This document shows positions 25,608-34,034 of a stretch of 64,000 nucleotides of DNA, piece after piece. Source of the DNA: Mycobacterium paraterrae (lineage in GTDB: Bacteria > Actinomycetota > Actinomycetes > Mycobacteriales > Mycobacteriaceae); the NCBI RefSeq assembly GCF_022430545.2, contig NZ_CP092488.2, forward strand, positions 4,216,001 through 4,280,000. Direction: 5' to 3'. Below the pieces are notes generated by a model, which worked only from the letters and a program-made list of their open reading frames with translations, made no database searches and was not told the DNA's origin. The translations under genes and the position numbers were made by a program. Within the stretch, counting starts at the first letter, position 1; each line of letters opens with the position of its first letter.

Positions 25608-25674
25608 CCAAGGAGCGGCGTATATGACCGCCGATAACGGTGCGGGCGGTCGCCGGGAAGAGCGGCGCATATGA
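25604..25674 (+). repeat. MIRU-like pair of coupled mini-ORFs between ribBA and ribH
   Basis: GTG at 25604 overlaps the ribBA stop and opens VTKERRI, ending TGA at 25627. The ATG at 25624 overlaps that stop and opens MTADNGAGGRREERRI, ending TGA at 25674, which overlaps the ribH ATG at 25671. Both end in an ERRI coding block (GAGCGGCG(T/C)ATATGA). This stop-start chain is the hallmark of mycobacterial interspersed repetitive units, here in degenerate form. Confidence 0.6.
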
Positions 25675-26150
25675 GCGGTGCCGGGGTACCCGACATCGCG
25701 TCGCAGGACGCTTCCGCTCTGAAGTTGGCAATCGTGGTGAGCACATGGCACAGCACGATCTGCAATCAGCTGCTCGACCGCGCGCAGCTGATCGCCAACC
25801 AGTGGGGCGTGCAGAACCCCACGGTGGTGCGGGTGCGCGGGGCGATCGAGATTCCGGTCGTCGCACAGGCCCTAGCCCGGAATCACGACGCCGTCGTGGC
25901 TTTGGGTGTGGTAATACGCGGCCAGACACCGCATTTCGACTACGTCTGCGACGCGGTAACCCAAGGGCTGACCCGTGTCTCGCTGGACGAGTCCACTCCG
26001 GTGGCGAATGGCGTGCTGACCACCAACACCGAAGCCCAGGCGCTGGATCGTGCGGGCCTGCCCGATTCCGCCGAGGACAACGGTGGACAGGCGACGGCCG
26101 CGGCGCTGAGTACCGCACTCACCCTGCGCGAGCTTCGCGGAAAGTCGTGA
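25671..26150 (+). CDS. ribH: 6,7-dimethyl-8-ribityllumazine synthase
   Basis: Condenses the RibD product with dihydroxybutanone phosphate to form the lumazine substrate of riboflavin synthase. This 159-aa subunit forms icosahedral or pentameric shells. Motifs are IVVSTWHSTICNQLL, RVRGAIEIPVVAQAL, the catalytic His block GVVIRGQTPHFDYVC and VLTTNTEAQALDRAG. It is linked to ribBA by coupled mini-ORFs and to the next gene by GTGA. Confidence 0.96.
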   Translation: MSGAGVPDIASQDASALKLAIVVSTWHSTICNQLLDRAQLIANQWGVQNPTVVRVRGAIEIPVVAQALARNHDAVVALGVVIRGQTPHFDYVCDAVTQGLTRVSLDESTPVANGVLTTNTEAQALDRAGLPDSAEDNGGQATAAALSTALTLRELRGKS

Positions 26151-26617
26151 CCGCGCAGCCGGGCCAGGACACCTGGGATGCACAACTGCGGCCTCGCCTG
26201 ACGCCCTACGTCGCTTACGCCGCCGCGGCGGTCCTCGTCATCGCGCATGTGGTGATCGCTCTGCTGCTCAAGCTCGGGTCAACCGGGGTGATCTTTCAGA
26301 CGTCCGACCAGATCGCGATGGTGGTGCTCGGCGTCGTTCTGGCCGGCCTGGTGCTGCTGTTCGCCCGTCCCCGATTGCGAATCGGCCCGTCCGGGCTCTC
26401 GGTGCGGAACGTGATCAGCGACCGTCTGGTCCCCTGGGATGACGTGGTGGACGTGTCATTTCCGCTGGGGGCGCGATGGGCCCGCATCGATTTGCCCGAC
26501 GACGAATACGTTCCGCTGATGGCGATCCAGTCCGTCGACAAGGACCGCGCCGTGGCCGCGATGGACACCGTCCGAGAACTGGTCGCGCGCTACCGCCCCG
26601 ACCTAGCATCGACATAA
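26147..26617 (+). CDS. two-helix membrane protein with PH-like domain
   Basis: A 156-aa protein starting at GTG 26147, overlapping the ribH stop. Two transmembrane helices (YVAYAAAAVLVIAHVVIALLL and a second at about 50-70) precede a PH-like domain (LRIGPSGLSVRNVISDRLVPW, then DVSFPLGARWARIDLPDDEY). In M. tuberculosis the equivalent position after ribH holds Rv1417, a protein of the same kind. Function unknown. The operon position is conserved. Confidence 0.85.
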   Translation: MTAQPGQDTWDAQLRPRLTPYVAYAAAAVLVIAHVVIALLLKLGSTGVIFQTSDQIAMVVLGVVLAGLVLLFARPRLRIGPSGLSVRNVISDRLVPWDDVVDVSFPLGARWARIDLPDDEYVPLMAIQSVDKDRAVAAMDTVRELVARYRPDLAST

Positions 26618-26688
26618 CTTGGCAGACAACCATTTTGGCGGTTATCCACAGGGATTCGATCGTGTTTCGCCGAGTCAGTAGATGCTGG

Positions 26689-26694
26689 TAGTGT
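26689..26694 (+). promoter_or_regulatory. -10 element (TAGTGT) of the 13E12-family gene
   Basis: TAGTGT ends 7 nt before the ATG at 26702, the spacing of a leaderless promoter. It overlaps the first base of the SOS box, so LexA binding would block it. Confidence 0.45.
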
Positions 26695-26709
26695 CGAACA
26701 CATGTTCGA
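26694..26709 (+). promoter_or_regulatory. LexA operator (SOS box)
   Basis: TCGAACACATGTTCGA is a perfect match to the mycobacterial LexA box TCGAAC-N4-GTTCGA. The start codon of the HNH gene lies inside the spacer. LexA bound here would cover both the -10 element and the translation start. Confidence 0.85.
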
Positions 26710-28162
26710 ACGATGGTATGCCTCGCGGCCGAGTCCCGAGTCGGCTGCGCTGATCGACCAGATCAGTGACGCGGGCCGAGCTGAGGCGCAGGCAGCCGCG
26801 CGGCGTCTGATGGCCATCGGTGAGTTGTTCGTTCTGCGCCTGCGCGATTCGGGGGAGCATGCCGACGAGGCGATCGACACCTGGGACGCGGTCGCCGCGC
26901 AGGTGTCCGCCGCCCTGGGGTGCAGCCTCGCTATGGGTTCGAGTTATCTCCGCTACGCCATGGCGATGCGACAGCGACTCCCCGAAGTGGGCAGCCTGTT
27001 CCTCGCAGGCCAGATCGACTATCGCTCCTTCCAGACGATCGTGTTCCGCACCGACCTGATCACCGACGCTGAGGCGCTCGCGCGAGTCGATGCGCTTCTG
27101 GCGGTGCGGCTCTCGCGATATCCATCTTTGACGCAGGGGCGGCTCGCAGCCGAAGTCGACCGCGCGGTTGCCAGGTCAGATCGAGACGCGGTGCGGCGAG
27201 CGAAGGACGTGTTCAGGGATCGCTATGTCGACGTGATCGCGGACTCACATCTTGCGTACGTCACGGGAAACGTGCTGCCCACCGACGGACAGGCCATCAA
27301 CCTTCGATTGAACGAGCTGGCGGCAACGGTGTGCGACGCGGACCCGCGCACCCGCGAACAGCGTCGAGCCGACGCGCTGGGCGCTCTGGCATCCGGCGCC
27401 GAGAGGTTGGTGTGCGGCTGCGGCTCGTCCGACTGCGCCGCCGCGGCGCGTGTGCTTAACAGCGATGTCGTCATACATGTGGTCGCCGACCAGTCCACCG
27501 TCGAAGGCAGCGGCGTGGCGCCCGGCCTGATGCCCGGAGCGGACGGGCTGATCTCCGCAGAGACGGTGGCGGAAATGGCGAAGAATGCCCGACTGCAGCC
27601 AGTCCTTCTGCCCGCGGATGAGCCCGAGCCGCGTTATGTTCCGTCGGCCAAGCTTGCTGATTTTGTCCGATGTCGCGACCTGACGTGTCGCGCCCCGGGC
27701 TGCGACAAACCGGCCTTCGACTGCGACGTGGACCATACCGTCGCTTACAGCGCGGGCGGCTGGACGCACCCATCGAATCTCAAGTTGCTGTGCCGAAAAC
27801 ATCATCTCCTCAAAACTTTCGGAGGATGGCGTGACACGCAGCTCCCCGATGGGACGGTGATTTGGCAGCTGCCTGACGGGCATATCTACGTGACCACGCC
27901 GGGCAGTGCCGCTCTGTTTCCGAGTCTCTGCGCGCCGACGGGCGACGTTCCGGCGCCCCCAGACGGGACGCGCAACGGCTACTGCGGCGAGCGGAACGCG
28001 ATGATGCCCAGACGACGCCGGACGCGAGCGCAGAACCGCGCCCGTCGCATCGCGGCCGAACGCCGGGAAAATCACATTGCCCGCGAGGCCCAGGCCGCGC
28101 GCAGCGTCGCGGCGGACGTACCGTCGCCGATTGGCGCCGATCCCGATCCGCCGCCATTCTAG
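26702..28162 (+). CDS. 13E12-repeat family HNH endonuclease-like protein (DUF222-HNH)
   Basis: A 486-aa protein. The N-terminal DUF222 region (about 20-300) includes SYLRYAMAMRQRLPEVGSL and the CGCGSSDCAAAARVL motif. The HNH nuclease domain follows (CRDLTCRAPGCDKP, CDVDHTVAYSAGG, HPSNLKLLCRKHHLLK), then a basic Arg-rich tail. 13E12 genes are multi-copy in mycobacteria, and several are LexA-regulated in M. tuberculosis. The substrate and the relation to DNA repair or mobile elements are unknown. It sits just before uvrC. Confidence 0.92.
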   Translation: MFERWYASRPSPESAALIDQISDAGRAEAQAAARRLMAIGELFVLRLRDSGEHADEAIDTWDAVAAQVSAALGCSLAMGSSYLRYAMAMRQRLPEVGSLFLAGQIDYRSFQTIVFRTDLITDAEALARVDALLAVRLSRYPSLTQGRLAAEVDRAVARSDRDAVRRAKDVFRDRYVDVIADSHLAYVTGNVLPTDGQAINLRLNELAATVCDADPRTREQRRADALGALASGAERLVCGCGSSDCAAAARVLNSDVVIHVVADQSTVEGSGVAPGLMPGADGLISAETVAEMAKNARLQPVLLPADEPEPRYVPSAKLADFVRCRDLTCRAPGCDKPAFDCDVDHTVAYSAGGWTHPSNLKLLCRKHHLLKTFGGWRDTQLPDGTVIWQLPDGHIYVTTPGSAALFPSLCAPTGDVPAPPDGTRNGYCGERNAMMPRRRRTRAQNRARRIAAERRENHIAREAQAARSVAADVPSPIGADPDPPPF

Positions 28163-28225
28163 GACGCCCAGTCCGCGTCGAGTTGGCGCAAGCGACGTCG
28201 GCGCATCGGACTAGCCTTGGACACC

Positions 28226-30208
28226 GTGGCTGATCCCGCGACCTACCGCCCTGCACCCGGGTCCATCCCGGTCGAGCCTGGCGTATACCGGTTCAGCGAC
28301 CAATACGGACGGGTGATTTATGTCGGCAAGGCGAAGAGCCTGCGCAGTCGACTGAACTCCTACTTCGCCGACATCGCCGGCCTGCACCCGCGCACCCGCC
28401 AGATGGTGACGACCGCCGCCAAGGTGGAGTGGACGGTGGTCAACACCGAGGTCGAGGCGCTGCAGCTGGAATACAACTGGATCAAGGAGTTCGACCCGCG
28501 ATTCAATGTCCGCTACCGGGACGACAAGTCCTACCCGGTGCTCGCTGTCACGCTGAACGAGGAATATCCGCGGCTGATGGTCTACCGCGGCCCCCGGCGC
28601 AAAGGTGTCCGCTATTTCGGTCCCTACTCACACGCCTGGGCGATCCGCGAGACGTTGGACCTGCTGACCCGCGTCTTCCCGGCCCGCACCTGCTCTGCGG
28701 GGGTATTCAAGCGCCACAACCAGATCGACCGTCCGTGCTTGCTTGGCTACATCGACAAGTGTTCGGCTCCGTGCATCGGCCGGGTCAGCGCCGAGCAACA
28801 CCGCCAGATCGTCGTCGACTTCTGCGACTTCTTGTCTGGCAAGACCGACAAATTCGCCCGTGGCCTCGAACAGCAGATGCATGCGGCGGCGGAGGACCTC
28901 GACTTCGAACGCGCGGCGCGACTGCGTGACGACCTCGGCGCGCTCAAGCGTGCGCTGGAGAAGCAGGCCGTGGTGCTCGGCGACGGCACCGATGCCGACG
29001 TCGTCGCATTCGCCGACGACGACCTCGAAGCCGCCGTCCAGGTTTTCCACGTCCGCGGCGGTCGCGTTCGTGGACAGCGCGGTTGGATCGTCGAAAAGCC
29101 CGGCGATCCTGATGATTCCGGCGAAGCGCAACTCGTCGAGCAATTCCTCACGCAGTTCTACGGCGACCAAGCCGAGCTCGATGGTGCCGCCGACGAATCC
29201 GTCAATCCGGTGCCGCGCGAAGTGCTGGTGCCGTGTTTACCGCCCAATGCCGAGGAACTGTCGACCTGGCTTACCGGGTTACGCGGCTCGCGGGTCGCGC
29301 TGCGGGTTCCCCGTCGCGGTGACAAGAAGGCACTGGCGGAAACAGTGCAGCGCAACGCCAAAGAGGCGCTACAGCAACACAAACTGAAGCGTGCCGGTGA
29401 CTTCACCGCCAGATCCGCTGCGCTGCAGAACATTCAGGACGCACTGGGTTTGGCCGAGGCGCCGCTGCGGATCGAATGCGTCGACATCAGCCACGTCCAG
29501 GGCACCGACGTGGTCGGATCATTGGTGGTGTTCGAAGACGGACTACCCCGTAAGTCGGATTACCGCCACTTCGGCATCCGGGAAGCCGCCGGCGAGGGCC
29601 GGTCCGACGATGTTGCCTCGATCGCCGAGGTCACCCGCCGCCGATTCATCCGGCATGTCCAGGACCAGGAGGACCCGAAAGTCCTGTCACCCGAGGGCAA
29701 GTCACGGCGCTTCGCCTACCCGCCCAACCTCTACGTCGTCGACGGCGGCGCCCCACAGGTCAACGCGGCCAGCGCGGTGCTTGAAGAACTCGGGGTCACC
29801 GACGTCGCGGTCATCGGTCTGGCCAAACGACTCGAAGAGGTGTGGGTGCCCTCGGAGCCGGACCCGATCATTTTGCCGCGCAACAGCGAGGGACTGTATC
29901 TGCTACAGCGAGTCCGCGACGAGGCCCACCGATTCGCGATCAACTACCACCGCAGCAAGCGGTCCAAGCGAATGACCGCGTCGGCGCTGGACTCGGTGCC
30001 CGGACTGGGAGAGCATCGTCGCAAAGCATTGGTTACGCATTTCGGCTCACTGGCCCGTCTGAAGGAGGCTACGGTCGACGAGATCACCTCCGTTCCCGGT
30101 ATCGGGGTGGCGACGGCGACGGCAGTGCTGGACGCGCTGCGCGACGACCCGGTTGCCGGGCCGGATACCACAACGCAGGGTCGAATCGAAGAACGAGCAT
30201 CCGGATGA
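28226..30208 (+). CDS. uvrC: excinuclease ABC subunit C
   Basis: Makes the dual incisions of nucleotide excision repair within the UvrB-DNA complex. The 660-aa protein has an N-terminal GIY-YIG nuclease (PGVYRFSDQYGRVIYVGKAK) and a UvrB-binding helix pair (DFERAARLRDDLGALKRAL). It also has an RNase H-like nuclease (IECVDISHVQGTDVVGSLVV, YVVDGGAPQV) and C-terminal helix-hairpin-helix repeats (LDSVPGLGEHRRKAL, ITSVPGIGVATATAV). The GTG start (VADPATYRPAPGS) follows TAGCCT and 8 nt, suggesting leaderless initiation. It overlaps rapZ by ATGA. Confidence 0.96.
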   Translation: MADPATYRPAPGSIPVEPGVYRFSDQYGRVIYVGKAKSLRSRLNSYFADIAGLHPRTRQMVTTAAKVEWTVVNTEVEALQLEYNWIKEFDPRFNVRYRDDKSYPVLAVTLNEEYPRLMVYRGPRRKGVRYFGPYSHAWAIRETLDLLTRVFPARTCSAGVFKRHNQIDRPCLLGYIDKCSAPCIGRVSAEQHRQIVVDFCDFLSGKTDKFARGLEQQMHAAAEDLDFERAARLRDDLGALKRALEKQAVVLGDGTDADVVAFADDDLEAAVQVFHVRGGRVRGQRGWIVEKPGDPDDSGEAQLVEQFLTQFYGDQAELDGAADESVNPVPREVLVPCLPPNAEELSTWLTGLRGSRVALRVPRRGDKKALAETVQRNAKEALQQHKLKRAGDFTARSAALQNIQDALGLAEAPLRIECVDISHVQGTDVVGSLVVFEDGLPRKSDYRHFGIREAAGEGRSDDVASIAEVTRRRFIRHVQDQEDPKVLSPEGKSRRFAYPPNLYVVDGGAPQVNAASAVLEELGVTDVAVIGLAKRLEEVWVPSEPDPIILPRNSEGLYLLQRVRDEAHRFAINYHRSKRSKRMTASALDSVPGLGEHRRKALVTHFGSLARLKEATVDEITSVPGIGVATATAVLDALRDDPVAGPDTTTQGRIEERASG

Positions 30209-31146
30209 CGGGCGAGGGGATGGACGGGCCGAATCAAGCCGGGTCGCTGGAGCAGGCCGAGAACCACGACACGGGAACCGAATCCGGCATCGATGTGGTT
30301 CTGGTCACCGGGTTGTCCGGTGCCGGACGAGGCACTGCGGCCAAGGTGCTCGAGGATCTCGGGTGGTATGTCGCCGACAATCTGCCGCCGCAGTTGATCA
30401 CCCGCATGGTCGACCTCGGCCTGGACGCGGGATCACGAATCACACAGTTGGCGATCGTGATGGACGTGCGCTCACGCGGATTCACCGGCGACCTCGACTG
30501 GGTGCGTAACGACCTGGCTACCCGCAATATCAGCCCGCGGGTGCTGTTCATGGAGGCCTCCGACGACATGCTGGTGCGCCGCTACGAGCAGAACCGCCGC
30601 AGCCATCCGCTGCAGGGTTCGCAGACGCTGGCCGAAGGCATTGCCGCCGAACGGGAAATGCTCGCGCCGGTCCGCGCGACCGCCGACCTGATCATCGACA
30701 CCTCGACGCTCGCCGTGCGAGAACTGCGGGAAAGCATCGAACGCGCCTTCGGTGGCGAGACTGTCGCGCAAACCAGCGTCACCGTCGAGTCCTTCGGCTT
30801 CAAGTACGGCCTGCCGATGGACGCCGACACCGTGATGGACGTCCGATTTCTGCCGAACCCGCACTGGGTCGATGAACTGCGGCCGCTGACCGGCCAGCAC
30901 CCCGCGGTCCGTGACTACGTGCTGGGCCAGACCGGGGCGGCGGAATTTCTCGAGACCTACCATCGATTGCTGACCGTGATAGTCGACGGCTACCGCAGAG
31001 AGGGCAAACGCTATATGACCGTGGCGATCGGCTGCACCGGCGGCAAACACCGCAGTGTGGCGATCGCCGAGGCGCTGGCGCAACTCCTCGCACCCGACAA
31101 GCAGCTGACGGTGCGAGTGCTACACCGGGATCTGGGCCGCGAATGA
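30205..31146 (+). CDS. rapZ: RapZ/YvcJ-family nucleotide-binding protein
   Basis: A 313-aa P-loop protein. The Walker A reads GLSGAGRGTAAK, with Arg where most family members have Lys. Other motifs are DVRSRGF, LFMEASDDMLVRRYEQNRR, FGFKYGLPMDAD with RFLPNPHW, and AIGCTGGKHRSVAIAE near the C-terminus. In E. coli RapZ controls amino-sugar synthesis through small RNAs; the actinobacterial role is open. It is coupled to uvrC upstream and to cuvA through a MIRU mini-ORF. Confidence 0.94.
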   Translation: MTGEGMDGPNQAGSLEQAENHDTGTESGIDVVLVTGLSGAGRGTAAKVLEDLGWYVADNLPPQLITRMVDLGLDAGSRITQLAIVMDVRSRGFTGDLDWVRNDLATRNISPRVLFMEASDDMLVRRYEQNRRSHPLQGSQTLAEGIAAEREMLAPVRATADLIIDTSTLAVRELRESIERAFGGETVAQTSVTVESFGFKYGLPMDADTVMDVRFLPNPHWVDELRPLTGQHPAVRDYVLGQTGAAEFLETYHRLLTVIVDGYRREGKRYMTVAIGCTGGKHRSVAIAEALAQLLAPDKQLTVRVLHRDLGRE

Positions 31147-31199
31147 GCCGCGCCGACGACGATGCAGAGCGCAGCGATGCTGAGGAGCGGCGCCAATGA
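31143..31199 (+). repeat. MIRU (mycobacterial interspersed repetitive unit) between rapZ and cuvA
   Basis: An 18-codon mini-ORF encoding MSRADDDAERSDAEERRQ. Its ATG overlaps the rapZ stop (ATGA at 31143) and its TGA overlaps the cuvA ATG (ATGA at 31196). This length and both overlaps fit the short, 53-bp class of MIRUs inserted in mycobacterial operons. Confidence 0.85.
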
Positions 31200-32221
31200 G
31201 CCGAAGAATCGTAGCCTTGGGCGGAGGGCATGGGCTGTACGCGACGTTGTCCGCGGCCCGCCGTCTGACGCCGCACGTCACCGCCATCGTCACGGTTGCC
31301 GACGACGGCGGTTCGTCGGGTCGCTTGCGTAGCGAACTCGACGTGGTGCCGCCGGGCGATCTTCGGATGGCGTTGGCGGCGTTGGCTTCTGACAGCCCGC
31401 AGGGCCGTCTGTGGGCGACGATCATGCAACACCGGTTCGGCGGCAGCGGCGCCCTGTCGGGGCACCCGATCGGCAATCTGCTGCTGGCCGGTCTCAGCGA
31501 GGTCCTCGACGATCCCGTCGCGGCCCTCGACGAGGTCGGCCGGATCCTTGGGGTTCGCGGACGCGTCCTGCCGATGTGCCCGATCGCCCTGCAGATCGAG
31601 GCCGACGTCTCGGGCCTGGAGTCCGACCCGCGGATGTTCCGCGCGATTCGCGGTCAGGTCGCGATCGCCACCACCCCGGGAAAGGTCCGCCGAGTGCGGC
31701 TGCTGCCGGGGGATCCGCCGGCCACCCGGCAGGCCGTCGACGCCATCCTGTCCGCAGATCTGGTGGTGCTGGGCCCAGGCTCCTGGTTCACCAGCGTCAT
31801 CCCGCACGTGCTGGTACCCGGTCTCGCCGCGGCGCTCCAGGCAACCTCGGCCCGCCGGGCGCTGGTGCTCAACCTGGTGGCCGAGCCGGGGGAGACGGCG
31901 GGGTTTTCGGTCGAGCGCCATCTCCACGTACTTGCCCAGCACGCCCCGGGTTTCACCGTTCACGACGTGATCATCGACGCCGAGCGGGTGCCGAGCGAGC
32001 GTGAACGCGAGCAACTGCGCCGGACCGCGACCTTACTGAATGCCGAAGTTCAATTCGCGGATGTGTCCAGGCCTGGTACACCTTTACATGACCCGGGCAG
32101 ACTGGCCGCGGCGCTGGACGGGGTCGGCGTGCGCGACACCGGTCGGCCGCCTGCCGCGGCGTCCACGGAAGCGGACAAAGAGGGTCGCAACGGACCGAGG
32201 GGTGACGACGCGTGGCGATGA
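31196..32221 (+). CDS. cuvA: CuvA/YvcK-family gluconeogenesis and cell-wall factor
   Basis: A 341-aa Rossmann protein of the CofD-like YvcK family, needed in mycobacteria for polar growth and carbon-source-dependent wall synthesis. Motifs seen are ALGGGHGLYATLSAAR, VTVADDGGSSGRLR, PPGDLRMALAALA, SGHPIGNLLLAGL and VLGPGSWFTSVIPHVL. The C-terminal tail (from about 290) is charged and probably disordered. It sits between rapZ and whiA, the conserved order in actinobacteria and firmicutes. Its stop overlaps the whiA ATG. Confidence 0.95.
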   Translation: MSRRIVALGGGHGLYATLSAARRLTPHVTAIVTVADDGGSSGRLRSELDVVPPGDLRMALAALASDSPQGRLWATIMQHRFGGSGALSGHPIGNLLLAGLSEVLDDPVAALDEVGRILGVRGRVLPMCPIALQIEADVSGLESDPRMFRAIRGQVAIATTPGKVRRVRLLPGDPPATRQAVDAILSADLVVLGPGSWFTSVIPHVLVPGLAAALQATSARRALVLNLVAEPGETAGFSVERHLHVLAQHAPGFTVHDVIIDAERVPSEREREQLRRTATLLNAEVQFADVSRPGTPLHDPGRLAAALDGVGVRDTGRPPAAASTEADKEGRNGPRGDDAWR

Positions 32222-33195
32222 CGGCCGAAGTCAAGGACGAACTGAGCCGCCTGGTGGTGACGGCGGTCAGCGCGAGGCGAGCCGAGGTGACGTCGCTGCT
32301 GCGCTTCGCCGGCGGTCTGCACATCGTAGGCGGCCGGGTAGTCGTCGAAGCCGAGGTGGATTTGGGCAGCATTGCCCGACGGCTACGCAAAGACATCTTC
32401 GACCTGTACGGCTACAACGCCGTCGTACATGTGTTGTCTGCCAGCGGAATCCGTAAGACGACGCGCTACGTGCTGCGGGTGGCCAACGACGGCGAGGCGC
32501 TGGCCCGCCAGACCGGGTTGCTGGATCTGCGCGGCCGTCCGGTGCGGGGGTTGCCGGCGCAGGTGGTCGGCGGGAGCATCGGCGACGCCGAGGCTGCCTG
32601 GCGCGGCGCCTTCCTGGCGCACGGGTCACTGACCGAGCCAGGTCGTTCGTCGGCGCTGGAGGTCAGCTGCCCCGGACCCGAGGCGGCGTTGGCTCTGGTG
32701 GGCGCCGCGCGCCGGCTCGGGATCAGCGCCAAAGCGCGCGAAGTCCGCGGCGCCGACCGGGTTGTCGTGCGTGACGGCGAGGCGATCGGGGCGCTGCTCA
32801 CCCGGATGGGCGCCCAGGACACCCGGCTGGTCTGGGAAGAGCGGCGGATGCGCCGCGAGGTCCGCGCGACCGCCAACCGGCTGGCCAATTTCGACGACGC
32901 CAATCTGCGGCGATCGGCGCGGGCGGCGGTCGCCGCAGCCGCCCGCGTCGAGCGGGCGCTGGAAATTCTGGGCGAAGGCGTGCCCGATCATCTGGCCGCG
33001 GCGGGCAAGCTGCGTGTCGAACACCGTCAGGCGTCGCTGGAGGAACTCGGTCGCCTGGCGGACCCGCCGATGACGAAAGACGCTGTGGCCGGCCGTATTC
33101 GGCGGCTGCTGTCGATGGCCGACCGGAAGGCCAAGGTCGACGGGATTCCGGACACCGAATCCGCGGTGACTCCAGATCTACTGGAAGACGCCTAG
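32218..33195 (+). CDS. whiA: sporulation/division regulator WhiA
   Basis: A 325-aa DNA-binding protein. The N-terminal part is a LAGLIDADG homing-endonuclease fold (ARRAEVTSLLRFAGGLHIV, AAWRGAFLAHGSL, ALALVGAARRLG). The C-terminal part is a helix-turn-helix (RQASLEELGRLADPPMTKDA, then GRIRRLLSMAD). In Streptomyces it controls division genes together with WhiB. The ATG at 32218 overlaps the cuvA stop; a GTG at 32212 is possible. Its TAG shares CTAG with the convergent gene. Confidence 0.95.
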   Translation: MTAEVKDELSRLVVTAVSARRAEVTSLLRFAGGLHIVGGRVVVEAEVDLGSIARRLRKDIFDLYGYNAVVHVLSASGIRKTTRYVLRVANDGEALARQTGLLDLRGRPVRGLPAQVVGGSIGDAEAAWRGAFLAHGSLTEPGRSSALEVSCPGPEAALALVGAARRLGISAKAREVRGADRVVVRDGEAIGALLTRMGAQDTRLVWEERRMRREVRATANRLANFDDANLRRSARAAVAAAARVERALEILGEGVPDHLAAAGKLRVEHRQASLEELGRLADPPMTKDAVAGRIRRLLSMADRKAKVDGIPDTESAVTPDLLEDA

Positions 33196-33875
33196 AGGCC
33201 GAGGCTGCTCAGGTCGGCGAGAAGCGTCAGCGTTTCCGACGTGCTCTGGACGTTGCTCAACACCGCCAAACCTTCAGCAATGAAGAGGGTGTTTTCTGCC
33301 GTCAGGCCGGCCGGGCTGCCATTGGCCAACTGCTCGCCCAGGTTGCCCGCGTAGTCGGTCAAGTTCAACTCGGTACCCGCTAATGCGCTCAGTTCAGCGA
33401 CGAGCAGCGGATTCGTCTCGTCCTGTGCGGTGACAGCCGGAAGGTCAGCGATCGCGGCATTAATCTGTTCTTGCAACATGGCCGCGTCGCCAATCGCGGG
33501 AATGTCTTTGCCGTCGGTGGCCGCCACCACGCTGGCGGGCTGATACGTCTCGAGGGCATCCAACTCCGTGGCGACGGTGTGTCCTTCGGTCAATGCGGCA
33601 TTCACCTCATCGGATGCTGTTGCGGCAGAGGGTGATTGCGCGAAGAGGTTTGACACGCTGGCCGCAAAGAGGTTTTGCGTGAGGTCGGAATCGAAGAGCA
33701 GGTCCTCGTACGCGCCGAAGGAGTTGCTGAAAGTGCTGGCGTCCACGTAAAGGTTCGCCAGATCTCCGTAGGCCGCATCCGCGTCGGCGTGGGCGAGGGG
33801 ACTCGCGAGCATCGCCAAGAACACGGCTCCCGCTCCTCCCGCCAGCAGTCGGGCGCAAGTATTGGTATCAGACAT
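33192..33875 (-). CDS. exported protein of unknown function (227 aa)
   Basis: The signal peptide (LLAGGAGAVFLAMLASPLAHA) is cleaved before DADAAYGDL. The mature protein is acidic, Ala/Leu/Thr/Ser-rich and helical (YVDASTFSNSFGAYEDLL, then LFAASVSNLFAQ), with no Cys in the mature part. No family recognised. The style resembles other small secreted mycobacterial proteins. The ATG at 33875 is preceded by AAGGAACG; an upstream in-frame ATG (33905) would bury the signal peptide. Confidence 0.75.
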   Translation of the reverse strand: MSDTNTCARLLAGGAGAVFLAMLASPLAHADADAAYGDLANLYVDASTFSNSFGAYEDLLFDSDLTQNLFAASVSNLFAQSPSAATASDEVNAALTEGHTVATELDALETYQPASVVAATDGKDIPAIGDAAMLQEQINAAIADLPAVTAQDETNPLLVAELSALAGTELNLTDYAGNLGEQLANGSPAGLTAENTLFIAEGLAVLSNVQSTSETLTLLADLSSLGL

Positions 33876-34034
33876 GACGTTCCTTAACGAATCCCAAGAG
33901 TTCATTAGGTTTTCTATCCGATAGCCGTTCTGAGGTCAACGAGGACGCGGACACCCACAGCAACCCTCAAGACTGCCTTGGTGATCCCGCTAGATTGTTC
34001 TGGCCAACGGTGGCAGACCTGAAATGAGGCCGTG

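Noticed and set aside
26641..28162. 13E12 gene considered as an insertion sequence
   Set aside because: No terminal inverted repeats or target-site duplication flank it, and the encoded protein is DUF222-HNH rather than a transposase.
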